Of a DNA stretch of 18,621 bases, positions 6,042 through 13,747 are shown one piece after another. The stretch is taken from positions 1 to 18,621 of the forward strand of contig JBDTKH010000063.1 in the NCBI GenBank assembly GCA_039935415.1, given 5' to 3'. The translations under genes and the position numbers were made by a program. This stretch comes from Palsa-870 sp039935415 (GTDB lineage Bacteria; Chloroflexota; Dormibacteria; Dormibacterales; Dormibacteraceae). The first letter of the stretch is position 1. Each line of letters starts with the position of its first letter. Under the pieces are notes generated by a model. The model did not search any database. It was given only the letters and a program-made list of their open reading frames with translations, and was not told where the DNA came from.

Positions 6042-7628
6042 ATGTCCGGAACGGAGTTCACAGCCGCCGAGTCCGCCCTCCTGGCCCGGTACTTCACCAA
6101 CATGGACCGGCCGGTCTTCGCCCTGCGCAACCTGCCCGAGGTCGTGAAGGGCGCACTTTTCTCGCGCTACTCGCGCACCGAGAAGAGCCTGCGGCGCGTC
6201 CTCCTGGACGAGTTCATCAACGAGCCGGATGCGGGCTTCGAGCAGCTGGCCGGCAAGCCGTCCGGAGACGGCGACATGGTCGCGGTGCGCCGGGCGGAGG
6301 AGTTCTACGAGCGGGTGCTGGTCGGTTATGGCGACGACTCGGTGGCGGAGCTGGCGGGCGCCCACGTCGCGGTCGAGCGCACCTCCACGCTCGCGGCCAA
6401 GGCGCTGGAGGACAGCCGGATCGGGATCTCGCCACTCGAGAAGTCGACGCGGTACGTGCGCTTCGACCGACCCGGCCCGGACGGCCGCCACCTCTTCTAT
6501 CGCGGGCCGGAGCTCGCCCACCCCGAATACGAGCCCGCCGCCGACGCGCTGTTCGCCGCTTACAGCGGCCTCGTCGAGCCGGTGACCGATGCGATCCGCG
6601 CGCGGTTCTCCCAGGAGGAAGGAGAGACCGACCGGGCGTGGAAGTCGGCGACCCGAGCCAAAGCGCTCGACCTGCTGCGCGGTCTGCTGCCCGCCGGCAC
6701 GCTCACGAACCTGGGCCTATTCGGCAACGGCCGTGCTTTCGAGTACCTCATCACCAAGCTGGCGGCAAACGACCTGCCGGAGTGCCGAAACCTGGCCACC
6801 GAGCTCCACCGCGAGCTCACCCTGGTCATCCCCTCGTTCGTGAAGCGGGCGCTCGACGACCGCTACGGCAGGCCGTCCGCGGAGCGGATGGCGGGCGTCC
6901 AGGCGGCGCTCAGGACCATCGCGCGCCGCGGGCAGGGACATGCCTTTGGCCCCAGCGTGAAGCTCGTCGAGCACAACCCGAACGCGGAGTCAAAGGTGGT
7001 GGCCGCGGCGCTGTTTCCCAACTCCGACGCGCCCCTGGAACAGCAGGCCGCCGACCCGGAGCGCGTCCTCGAGGCGATGTTGGGTGACCGCGCAAACCGC
7101 CGGCAGCGCGCGCCCCGGGCCCTCGAGCAGGCCGAGTACACGTTCGAGATCGTCGCCAACTTCGGCGCCTATCGCGACCTGCATCGCCACCGGATGCTGA
7201 CGCAGGACCGCCAGCTCTTGGGCACGGGCCTCGGCTACGACCTGCCCCCCGGGCTCGCCGAGCTCGGTGTGGCAGACCGGTTCAGAGGGGCGGTCGAAGC
7301 GGCGGCCGGGGTGCACGAGCGGCTCGAGCGGGACCTCGGACCGGCGCTCGCCCAGTACATCGTCCCGCTCGCCTACCACGTGCGCTGGTACTTCAAGGCG
7401 AACCTCCGCGAGGTCTTCCACCTCTGCGAGCTCAGGACCACCCCGCAGGGGCACCCGGACTACCGGTGGGTGGCACAGGAGATGTTTCGGCGGGTGAGCG
7501 AAGTCCATCCCAGGCTAGCTCGCTATGCACGGTTTGTGGACCTGGGACCCGGCGACGAGCTTGAGCGACGAAAGTCCGAGCACAACATCGACCAAAAGCT
7601 CGCTGCGCTGGACCGTCGCGTGCCGTAG
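6042..7628 (+). CDS. Tandem ThyX-like (FAD-dependent thymidylate synthase family) protein
   Basis: A 528-residue protein that appears to contain two ThyX folds. The first half has SVAELAGAHVAVERTSTLAA (100-119) then STRYVRF (135-141), and closes with LLPAGTLTNLGLFGNGRAFE (215-234), recalling the ThyX LP...T...N.R segment. The second half has EYTFEIVANFGAYRDLHRHR (365-384), MLTQDRQ (385-391), and ANLREVFHLCELRTTPQGHP (453-472). Ordinary ThyX is about 220-250 residues with RHRxxSxxxxSxR. Here RHR survives only in the second half (381-384) and the Ser positions are replaced (MLTQDRQLLG). The protein may therefore not make dTMP. Single-chain duplicated ThyX homologues are, from memory, known in Chloroflexi-like genomes. 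The ATG at 6042 starts right before conserved sequence and lacks a clear Shine-Dalgarno. It heads the plus-strand gene string. Confidence 0.8.
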   Translation: MSGTEFTAAESALLARYFTNMDRPVFALRNLPEVVKGALFSRYSRTEKSLRRVLLDEFINEPDAGFEQLAGKPSGDGDMVAVRRAEEFYERVLVGYGDDSVAELAGAHVAVERTSTLAAKALEDSRIGISPLEKSTRYVRFDRPGPDGRHLFYRGPELAHPEYEPAADALFAAYSGLVEPVTDAIRARFSQEEGETDRAWKSATRAKALDLLRGLLPAGTLTNLGLFGNGRAFEYLITKLAANDLPECRNLATELHRELTLVIPSFVKRALDDRYGRPSAERMAGVQAALRTIARRGQGHAFGPSVKLVEHNPNAESKVVAAALFPNSDAPLEQQAADPERVLEAMLGDRANRRQRAPRALEQAEYTFEIVANFGAYRDLHRHRMLTQDRQLLGTGLGYDLPPGLAELGVADRFRGAVEAAAGVHERLERDLGPALAQYIVPLAYHVRWYFKANLREVFHLCELRTTPQGHPDYRWVAQEMFRRVSEVHPRLARYARFVDLGPGDELERRKSEHNIDQKLAALDRRVP

Positions 7629-7640
7629 CATCACCAACCA

Positions 7641-7868
7641 ATGCTCGTCGGAGAGGATGGTGTGGTTGTGAGGGATTTCTTGGTGCCGCGCGGGCCTGAA
7701 AGGCGGGACGCCGACAGGCGGTCATGGATCGAGCGCAGGTATGCGGAGAGGCGCGACCCGGTACGGGCGACCGCGGGCCGGCGGGTCCTTCACCCGTTCG
7801 AGCGCCGGATCGCCGAGCGGCGAATGCTCGAGCGCCGCGCGGACTGGCCCGGACCACACGTCGAGTAG
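7641..7868 (+). CDS. Small arginine/glutamate-rich protein with repeated ERR motifs
   Basis: An open frame of up to 75 residues, 12 bp after the ThyX-like stop. It contains six ERR triplets plus DRR and GRR, mostly spaced every 4-8 residues, so it would be strongly basic and possibly helical. No known domain was recognised. Similar RR-repeat stretches occur as linkers in bacterial signalling proteins, but this is a free-standing frame. The ATG at 7641 has no ribosome site. GGAGAGG at 7650-7656 lies 5 nt before an in-frame GTG at 7662, which may be the real start (68 residues). Spacing and orientation suggest it belongs to the same transcript as its neighbours. It could be a nucleic-acid-binding peptide or a chance frame in GC-rich DNA. 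Confidence 0.45.
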   Translation: MLVGEDGVVVRDFLVPRGPERRDADRRSWIERRYAERRDPVRATAGRRVLHPFERRIAERRMLERRADWPGPHVE

Positions 7869-7871
7869 AGC

Positions 7872-7887
7872 CGGGCGCCGGCGCCCG
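7872..7887. repeat. Perfect 16-bp GC palindrome
   Basis: CGGGCGCC joined to GGCGCCCG forms a perfect palindrome 4 bp after the stop of the small ERR-rich frame and 12 bp before the asparaginase start. As RNA it could make a 6-bp stem with a 4-nt loop that may attenuate or stabilise the transcript. No U-tract follows. Confidence 0.4.
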
Positions 7888-7899
7888 TAACCCCCTCAG

Positions 7900-8721
7900 T
7901 TGGCTCGACCGGCGCTGATCGTCCACGGCGGCGCGGGGCCCGTCCCCGAGGCCGAACGCCCGCTTCGCCAGGCGGCGGTCGAGCGCGCCCTGGACCTGGG
8001 CTGGTCGCGGATCAGCGATGGCGCGCTCGCCGCGGCCGTGGCGGCCGTGCGGCACATGGAGGACGAGCCGCTGCTCAACGCGGGCATCGGTGCCTGCCTG
8101 AACCTCGACGGGGTCGTCGAGCTTGACGCCGGGGTGATGCAGGGCAGCGACCTGACGGCGGGCGGAGTCGCCGGGTTGAAGGACGTGCGGCATCCCATCG
8201 ATCTCGCCATCACGGTCATGCGCGACGGACGCCACGTCCTCCTGGCCGGCGAAGGAGCATCGCGCTTTGCGCGCGAGCACGGCGCGGAGATGGCCGACCC
8301 CGCGATCTTCATCACCGACCGCAAGCGCCAGGAGCTGCTGCACGGGGCCGACACGGTCGGCGCCGTCGCGCGCGACTCGGACGGTCACCTGGCGGTGGCG
8401 GTCTCCACCGGCGGCATCAACGGCAAGCTCCCCGGCCGCATCGGGGACTCGCCGATCCCGGGCGCCGGCTTTTACGCGGACGACCGCTTTGGCGGCGTCT
8501 GTGGCACCGGAAAGGGGGAGGCGTTCCTCCGCCTGGCGCTGGCCAGGCTGATGGTCATCGAGCTCCAGCACGGCATGGAGCCGTCAGCCGTGGCGAAGGG
8601 GGCCGTCGCCATGCTCGGGAAAGCGATGCTGGCGGATGGCGGCGTGATCGTGATCGGCCGCGAGGGTGCGCCCGAGGCCGCGTTCAACACGCCGGCGATG
8701 CCATTCGCGATAGCTTGGTGA
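7900..8721 (+). CDS. Plant-type L-asparaginase / isoaspartyl peptidase (Ntn hydrolase)
   Basis: A 273-residue protein of the T2 Ntn-hydrolase family, slightly shorter than the usual 290-320. LIVHGGAGPV (6-15) is the family N-terminus. PLLNAGIGACLN (57-68) and ELDAGVMQGSDL (74-85) are conserved. The autocleavage nucleophile is Thr152 in GADTVGAVARD. STGGINGKLPGRIGDSPIPG (169-188) is the hallmark downstream block. Precursors of this family self-cleave before the Thr to give alpha and beta chains; substrates are asparagine and beta-aspartyl dipeptides. The start is TTG at 7900, since an in-frame TAA lies at 7888-7890 and no ATG/GTG fits. The family CSTTG-like motif appears here as GVCGTGKGE (199-207). 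Ammonia release would link it to the downstream glutamate dehydrogenase. Confidence 0.9.
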   Translation: MARPALIVHGGAGPVPEAERPLRQAAVERALDLGWSRISDGALAAAVAAVRHMEDEPLLNAGIGACLNLDGVVELDAGVMQGSDLTAGGVAGLKDVRHPIDLAITVMRDGRHVLLAGEGASRFAREHGAEMADPAIFITDRKRQELLHGADTVGAVARDSDGHLAVAVSTGGINGKLPGRIGDSPIPGAGFYADDRFGGVCGTGKGEAFLRLALARLMVIELQHGMEPSAVAKGAVAMLGKAMLADGGVIVIGREGAPEAAFNTPAMPFAIAW

Positions 8722-8746
8722 GCCGGACCGACCGCCCAGACCGCAT

Positions 8747-8796
8747 CTCGGGGCTCCGGACGCCCGGACCGGCGACCTGCGGTCGCCTGCCCCGAG
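8747..8796. terminator. Nested inverted repeat between the asparaginase and IlvG-like genes
   Basis: The outer arms CTCGGGGC (8747-8754) and GCCCCGAG (8789-8796) pair over 8 bp and enclose a second hairpin, GGCGACC-TGC-GGTCGCC (8771-8787). This is a strong two-tier RNA structure in the 122-bp gap between the two genes. No U-run follows, so it may be a factor-dependent terminator, a processing site or a leader structure. Confidence 0.45.
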
Positions 8797-8820
8797 CTGC
8801 GGCCCGTGCGGCCAGTCCGA

Positions 8821-8846
8821 CTCACCTAAATGGGCTCACCTAAATG
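8821..8846 (+). repeat. 12-bp direct repeat containing the start codon of the IlvG-like gene
   Basis: CTCACCTAAATG occurs at 8821-8832 and again at 8835-8846, a 14-bp period. The second copy supplies the real ATG. The first copy creates an ATG (8830) opening a five-codon mini-frame (MGSPK) whose TGA overlaps the real start as ATGA. No Shine-Dalgarno precedes either ATG. Confidence 0.75.
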
Positions 8847-10472
8847 AGCGAATCCGCCAACACCGGAGAGCTCGTCGCGCTGGCGCTCAAGCGAGCCGGC
8901 GTCAGCCACCTGTTCACGCTCAACGGCGGCCACATCTGGCCCATTCTCACAGGCGCGACGGAGCACGGCATCCGCATCGTCGACACGCGACACGAGCAGT
9001 CGGCCGCCTTTGCGGCGGAGGGGTGGGCGAAGGTGACTCGGCAGTGCGGTGTCGCCGCGGTCACCGCTGGGCCTGGCGTGACCAACTCCGCGTCCGCGCT
9101 CGCGCAGGCGCAGTCGGGCGACAGCCCGGTCTTCGTGATCGGCGGGCGCGCTCCGGCCGCCAGGTGGGGAATGGGGTCGCTCCAGGAGATGGACCACGTC
9201 GAGGTTGTGAGGAGCCTGACCAAGAAGGCCGTCACGCTCGAGACCCCAGAGGAGGCCTACGGGCTTGCCGCGGAATGCATGCGCGCCGCGCTCAGCCATC
9301 GGACCGGGCCGGTCTTCATGGACGTCCCGCTCGACACCTTCTTCGGGGCGGCGGACGTCCCCGAGGCGACCGAGCACCTGACGCCGGACCTGGGCAACCC
9401 CCCCGACCCGGACCTCGTCCAGCACGCGGTCCGGTTGATCCGGGAGGCCGAACGCCCCGCGATGATCGCCGGCGGGAGCGTGTGGTGGGCCCATGCCGAG
9501 ACCGAGCTGAAGGCCCTGGTCGAGGCGGCGCACCTGCCGCTGTCGGTCAACGGCATGGCGCGAGGCATGCTGCCGCCGGGTCATCCGCTCTTCTTCCCGC
9601 GCTCGCGCGGTCCCGCGCTCGGCGAGGCGGACCTGATCGTCGTGGTCGGCGTGCCGCTGGATTTCCGCCTGAACTTCGGGCAGCCTCCGGTCTTCGCCGA
9701 GAACGCCCGGCTCGTGTTCGTCGACGTGGACGGAAACCGCAAGCACCGGCCGTCCGAAGTTGCGATCTACGGAAACTTGAAAGAGGCGCTCACTGCGCTG
9801 GCCGGCGCGGCCGAAGGCATCCCCGAGCGCACGCCTTGGCTGGAGAAGCTGCGCTTCTCGGAGGCGGCGTCCCGGAAGCGCGACGAGGCGATGACACGGT
9901 CCGACTCGTCGCCGGTGCATCCGGCGCGCCTCATCGCCGAGGTGGCCGCCTTCAGCGACCCCGACGCCATCCTGGTGGGGGACGGAGGCGACTTCGTCTC
10001 CTTCGCGGGACGCCTGATCGAACGTCCCAAGCCCGGCCTTTGGATCGACCCGGGTCCGTTCGGCTGCCTCGGCTCCGGGCCCGGCTACGCGATGGCCGCC
10101 AAGCTCGCCCACCCCGACCGGCAGGTCATCCTGCTCTCCGGCGACGGCGCGTTCGGGTTTTCGGCGATGGAGTTCGACACCATGGTCCGGCACCGCATCC
10201 CGGTCGTCTGCGTCGTCGGCAACAACGGCATCTGGGCGCTCGAGAAGCACCCGATGCAGAGCATGCTGGGCGTCAGCATCGCCGCCGACCTGGGGCCGCG
10301 GACGCGCTACGACAAGGTCGTCGAGGCGCTGGGCGGCCACGGGGAGCTGGTCGAGCGCCCGGAGCAGGTCCGGCCAGCGCTCGAGCGGGCCTTCAAATCC
10401 GGCCTTCCGGCCTGCATCAACGTTATTTGCGACCCGGATGCTGAATATCCGCGATCATCTGTATTGATGTGA
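8844..10472 (+). CDS. Thiamine-diphosphate-dependent enzyme, acetolactate synthase-like (IlvG-type)
   Basis: A 542-residue enzyme with the three-domain POX/AHAS architecture. The N-terminal pyrimidine domain has the catalytic Glu51 in DTRHEQSAAFAAEG and GPGVTNSASALAQA (76-89). The central domain spans about 190-320 (PAMIAGGSVWW, DLIVVVGVPLDFR). The C-terminal ThDP domain has DPGPFGCLGSGPGYAMAAK (402-420) and the metal-binding GDGAFGFSAMEFD (433-445) ending at Asn460-Asn461 (VVGNN). Overall it most resembles mycobacterial IlvG as I recall it, a large-subunit-like protein of uncertain activity. 2-Hydroxyacyl-CoA lyase or oxalyl-CoA decarboxylase activity is an alternative. No regulatory small subunit (IlvH) is adjacent, arguing against a classical branched-chain synthase. 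Its stop overlaps the start of the dehydrogenase gene. Confidence 0.88.
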   Translation: MSESANTGELVALALKRAGVSHLFTLNGGHIWPILTGATEHGIRIVDTRHEQSAAFAAEGWAKVTRQCGVAAVTAGPGVTNSASALAQAQSGDSPVFVIGGRAPAARWGMGSLQEMDHVEVVRSLTKKAVTLETPEEAYGLAAECMRAALSHRTGPVFMDVPLDTFFGAADVPEATEHLTPDLGNPPDPDLVQHAVRLIREAERPAMIAGGSVWWAHAETELKALVEAAHLPLSVNGMARGMLPPGHPLFFPRSRGPALGEADLIVVVGVPLDFRLNFGQPPVFAENARLVFVDVDGNRKHRPSEVAIYGNLKEALTALAGAAEGIPERTPWLEKLRFSEAASRKRDEAMTRSDSSPVHPARLIAEVAAFSDPDAILVGDGGDFVSFAGRLIERPKPGLWIDPGPFGCLGSGPGYAMAAKLAHPDRQVILLSGDGAFGFSAMEFDTMVRHRIPVVCVVGNNGIWALEKHPMQSMLGVSIAADLGPRTRYDKVVEALGGHGELVERPEQVRPALERAFKSGLPACINVICDPDAEYPRSSVLM

Positions 10473-11737
10473 GCACTGTCTTGAAGCCGGCGATCGAAGC
10501 CGATGAGTGGAGGACCGCCCAGTCGCAGTTCGACGAGGCGGCCGAGATCATCAAGCTCGAACCCTGGCTGCGCGAGGTGCTGCGTGAGGTCCAGCGGGAG
10601 TTCACCTGTCACTTCCCCGTCAAGATGGATTCAGGCCACACGCGCGTCTTCACGGGCTACCGCGTCCAGCACAACATCAACCGCGGACCGGCGAAGGGCG
10701 GCATCCGCTATCACCCCGGCGTCTCGCTCAACGAGGTGAAGGCGCTGGCGATGTGGATGACCTGGAAATGCGCGGTTGTCAGCATCCCCTATGGCGGCGC
10801 CAAGGGCGGCATCATCGTGAACCCGAGGGAGCTCTCGCTCAACGAGCTCGAACACATGACGCGAAGATTCGCGACCGAGATCTCAATCCTCATTGGCGCG
10901 GATCGCGACATCCCCGCCCCCGACGTCGGCACCGATGGGCAGACCATGGCCTGGATCATGGACACGCTCTCCATGCACCTGGGCTATTCGGCGCCGGCCT
11001 CGGTGACCGGCAAGCCGATCGAGGTCGGTGGCTCCCTGGGCCGCATCGAGGCGACTGGGCGCGGCGTGACGATCTGCGCCGTCGCCGCGCTGGAGTACCT
11101 GGGGCGGGCCCCACACCAGACCCGCGTCGCCGTGCAGGGGTTCGGGAACGTCGGCAGCATCAGCGCGAAGCTGCTCGAGGAGGCGGGGTGCACGGTCGTC
11201 GCGGTCTCGGAGGACTACGGCGGCATCTACAACCCGCTCGGCCTCTCCATCAAGCGCGTGCTCGAATATCGCGCCCGTGAGAAGACCCTCAACGGTTTCC
11301 CCGGAGCGCAGCAGATCGGCAACCAGGAGCTGCTCGGCGTCGACTGCGACCTGCTGGTGCCCGCTGCCATCGGCAACCAGCTGACGTCGCGCAACGCGCG
11401 TGACGTCAAGGCGAAGCTGATCGTCGAGGGCGCCAACGGCCCGACGACGCCCGAGGCGGACGCAATCTTCCGCGAGCGCGACATCTTCCTCGTGCCCGAC
11501 ATCCTCGCCAACGCAGGCGGGGTCACCGTCTCCTACTTCGAGTGGGTGCAGGACCTGCAGTCGTTCTTCTGGTCCGAGCACGAGGTCAACCAGAAGCTGA
11601 AGGCGATCCTGTCTCGCGCGTTCTCCGAGGTGCTCAAGACGAAGCTCGAGAAGAAGCTGGACATGCGCATGGCCGCATACGTACAGGCCGTCTCACGAGT
11701 CGCCGGCGCCACGCGGGAGAGAGGCCTCTACCCCTAG
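10469..11737 (+). CDS. gdhA: Glu/Leu/Phe/Val dehydrogenase (probable glutamate dehydrogenase)
   Basis: A 422-residue protein, the normal length for hexameric GDH. GYRVQHNINRGPAKGGIRYH (63-82) and SIPYGGAKGGI (105-115) hold the substrate-binding lysines and the catalytic Lys112. PAPDVGTDGQTMAWIMDT (149-166) carries the conserved Asp-Gly-Thr-Asp stretch. AVQGFGNVGS (221-230) is the NAD(P)-binding turn. PAAIGNQLT and ANGPTTPEAD further on are family signatures. It would interconvert glutamate with 2-oxoglutarate and ammonia; cofactor preference cannot be read with confidence. The GTG start at 10469 overlaps the IlvG-like stop by 4 nt (GTGA), so the two are translationally coupled. Related leucine or valine dehydrogenases are usually shorter (about 360), favouring GDH. 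Confidence 0.93.
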   Translation: MSTVLKPAIEADEWRTAQSQFDEAAEIIKLEPWLREVLREVQREFTCHFPVKMDSGHTRVFTGYRVQHNINRGPAKGGIRYHPGVSLNEVKALAMWMTWKCAVVSIPYGGAKGGIIVNPRELSLNELEHMTRRFATEISILIGADRDIPAPDVGTDGQTMAWIMDTLSMHLGYSAPASVTGKPIEVGGSLGRIEATGRGVTICAVAALEYLGRAPHQTRVAVQGFGNVGSISAKLLEEAGCTVVAVSEDYGGIYNPLGLSIKRVLEYRAREKTLNGFPGAQQIGNQELLGVDCDLLVPAAIGNQLTSRNARDVKAKLIVEGANGPTTPEADAIFRERDIFLVPDILANAGGVTVSYFEWVQDLQSFFWSEHEVNQKLKAILSRAFSEVLKTKLEKKLDMRMAAYVQAVSRVAGATRERGLYP

Positions 11738-11962
11738 GCGTGCGCCGACTCGCGGAGCTTGCCGGGCTGAGCGTCAGCTGGACATTCGATGGGGGCATGA
11801 CCATTCCCGATACCGCGGACCAGCTCCCCCGAGGGCGGTGCCGAACCCGAGCTCGCAGGCTTGGTGGCTTTTGCTCTTGCTCGTGCGCTGGCCAACGAGC
11901 AGGGTGTTGATGCTCCACCACCCACCGCTCTCGACCACATCTCCCGGGTTCTGAAGCTCAAG
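11738..11962. other. 225-bp gap between dehydrogenase and hydrolase genes, possible decayed reading frame
   Basis: The sequence is less GC-rich than its surroundings in part. One frame opens at the GTG at 11740 and reads to about 11825; another continues from there as a sensible-looking Ala/Leu-rich stretch (LVAFALARALANEQG) into the hydrolase frame. A single indel in the C-run at 11827-11831 would join them. I could not assign a family, and neither part is clearly a gene. No promoter or terminator was recognised. Confidence 0.25.
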
Positions 11963-12844
11963 ATGAACGCTGTGGAAACCAGTGTGAGCACCCCGGACGG
12001 CAGGGTGCTGCACGTAGAGGAGGCGGGCGATCCCACCGGCAAGCCAGTGGTCATTCTGCACGGGACGCCGAGCGCCGGCCACATCTACGAGCGGCATGCG
12101 GCCGACGCGGCGGAGCGAGGCATCCGCCTGATCGGTTACGACCGCCCTGGCTACGGCGGATCGACCCCGCAGCCGGGCCGGTCGGTCGCCGCCTGCACGG
12201 CCGACGTCCGCGCCATCGCCGCAGCGCTGGACATCGATCGCCTTGCGGTGTGGGGCATTTCGGGCGGCGGGCCGCATGCGCTCGCCTGTGCCGCGCTGCT
12301 TCCGGAGCTCGTGGTCGCTGTCGGGTCGCTCGCGTCCATCGCTCCCTACGGGTCACCAGGCCTGGACTATTTCGGGGGTATGGGTCAGGAAAACGTCGAC
12401 GACACCAAGCTGACCCTGGAAGATGAGCCGGCTGCGCGCGAGAAGCTCGTCCGGGACCGCGAGCGCTTGCTGGCGATGACCGCCGCGGACATGGCCAACG
12501 CAATGCCCACGCTCATGTCGCCTGTTGATGTCGCTGCGCGCACGCCCGATCTTGCGAGGCATTTGTTCACGAACATGCACTATGGCCTTGCGCCCGGTGG
12601 CGAAGGCTGGTGGGACGACGGCATCGCCCATCTTCAGGCCTGGGGATTCAACGTCGAGGAGATACGCGTGCCGGTGCAGCTCTGGCACGGGCGCCACGAT
12701 CAATTCGTCCCGTTCCAGCATGGCGAATGGCTGGCGAGCAGGATCCCAGGAGTCGACTCACACCTGACGAGCGTCGACGGACACCTGACCCTTATGCAGC
12801 AACGGATCCCCGAGCTGCATGCGTGGCTGCTGGAGCACTTCTAG
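11963..12844 (+). CDS. Alpha/beta-fold hydrolase
   Basis: A 293-residue protein of the alpha/beta hydrolase superfamily. The oxyanion-hole motif is ILHGTPSAG (31-39) and the second conserved segment is IGYDRPGYGGS (57-67). The nucleophile elbow is WGISGGGPH with Ser100. The acid is Asp246 in WHGRHDQFVP and the base His274 in VDGHLTLM. Residues 130-225 form a variable helical cap that should set the substrate. Carboxylesterase, epoxide hydrolase-like and haloperoxidase-like activities are all possible; the nucleophile is Ser, so it is not a haloalkane dehalogenase or epoxide hydrolase. The ATG at 11963 is chosen because homology-like sequence begins just after it; the frame is open about 34 codons further upstream. 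It is the last gene of the plus-strand string and converges on the ABC transporter genes. Confidence 0.85.
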   Translation: MNAVETSVSTPDGRVLHVEEAGDPTGKPVVILHGTPSAGHIYERHAADAAERGIRLIGYDRPGYGGSTPQPGRSVAACTADVRAIAAALDIDRLAVWGISGGGPHALACAALLPELVVAVGSLASIAPYGSPGLDYFGGMGQENVDDTKLTLEDEPAAREKLVRDRERLLAMTAADMANAMPTLMSPVDVAARTPDLARHLFTNMHYGLAPGGEGWWDDGIAHLQAWGFNVEEIRVPVQLWHGRHDQFVPFQHGEWLASRIPGVDSHLTSVDGHLTLMQQRIPELHAWLLEHF

Positions 12845-12862
12845 GCTAAGGGCCAGACCTCG

Positions 12863-12876
12863 CATCTGATCAGATG
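12863..12876. terminator. 14-bp palindrome between convergent genes
   Basis: CATCTGATCAGATG is a perfect palindrome in the 39-bp gap between the converging hydrolase and ABC permease genes. Its placement suits a bidirectional stop signal or a protein-binding site. The stem is short and has no T-run on either strand. Confidence 0.35.
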
Positions 12877-12883
12877 GGGCCGT

Positions 12884-13747
12884 CTAGATCTCTCTTGTCC
12901 TGAAGGACCAGATGCTCAGTGTGAGCATCAGCGCGAACCACACCACCACCCAAAGGAGGAATTGCGTCGGAGGCGGGTCGACCGCCGAGAACGGGTTCGC
13001 TCGGCCGACCGTGCCTGCGGCGCGCAGCGTCGCCAGGAACGCATCGGGTTCCATCGCGTAGATCGCGCCCCGCCACAGCCCATCGCTCGGCAGGATGAGG
13101 TGGCTGATCACGCCGACGTTTTCCACGGCCTGGTTCTGCAGCCCCGTGCCGATGTCGCCGACGACGCCGCCGATCCAGCCCATGAGCCACGCGACCAGCG
13201 CGATCACGCCACCCGTGATCCCTGAAAGACGCGTTGACAACGCCAGACCGAGGGACAGCAGCACCAGGCCTTCTGCCCCGACGTACATCACGAGCTGGGC
13301 AGGGTGTGGAGGCAAATAGCCAGTCGCCCAGTCGACGGCGGCCAGCTCGAGAAGCGCCGAGCCCGCCGCGTAGATCGCGATCAGCACCGCGAGCCCCAGC
13401 CACTTGCCGATCACGACCTCGCTGCGCCGCACCGGCCGGGCCAGGATCGAGAGCAGCAGCCCGCTTTCGACCTCGCTCGAGATCAGCGGGCCGGCGACCA
13501 CCGCGGCGCTCAGCGCCAGGACGCCGCTGTACATGAACGTGACAACGATCAGCAGCTGTGAGGTGATGAGCGCGACCTGCTCCGGCGGGAGTGGAGTCCC
13601 GTCGCTGCGGTTCACCGTCGTGATCTTGTGGAAGCCCCATGCCGAGAAGCCGACGACGATCAGCGTGAGGATGACGAGCGCGAGCAGCAGGCGGCGCCGC
13701 GACGCCTCCTGGACGGTGAGCCGCGCGATGACAACCACCGGCGACAC
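12884..13747 (-). CDS. ABC-2 type transporter permease
   Basis: A 287-residue membrane protein with about six hydrophobic segments: roughly 20-40, 60-90, 115-140, 150-175, 178-200 and 260-280. The N-terminus (IARLTVQEASRRRLLLALVI) and the segment SSEVESGLLLSILARPVRRS (about 90-109) are typical of ABC-2 permeases, whose cytoplasmic loop contacts the ATPase. It should pair with the ATPase encoded immediately upstream to export an unknown substrate such as a lipid, peptide or drug. The GTG at 13747-13745 directly follows the ATPase stop with no gap; GAGGAAGAG in the end of the ATPase gene probably serves as ribosome site. It is the last gene of the minus-strand string and ends 39 bp from the convergent hydrolase. 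Confidence 0.85.
   Translation of the reverse strand: MSPVVVIARLTVQEASRRRLLLALVILTLIVVGFSAWGFHKITTVNRSDGTPLPPEQVALITSQLLIVVTFMYSGVLALSAAVVAGPLISSEVESGLLLSILARPVRRSEVVIGKWLGLAVLIAIYAAGSALLELAAVDWATGYLPPHPAQLVMYVGAEGLVLLSLGLALSTRLSGITGGVIALVAWLMGWIGGVVGDIGTGLQNQAVENVGVISHLILPSDGLWRGAIYAMEPDAFLATLRAAGTVGRANPFSAVDPPPTQFLLWVVVWFALMLTLSIWSFRTREI

Noticed and set aside
8826..10340. 504-codon minus-strand open frame
   Set aside because: It is antisense to the ThDP enzyme gene and shows no recognisable motif.
9023..10444. 473-codon plus-strand open frame in a second frame of the IlvG-like gene
   Set aside because: Its Arg/Gly/Pro-rich translation is typical of a GC-driven shadow; the ThDP enzyme frame explains the region.
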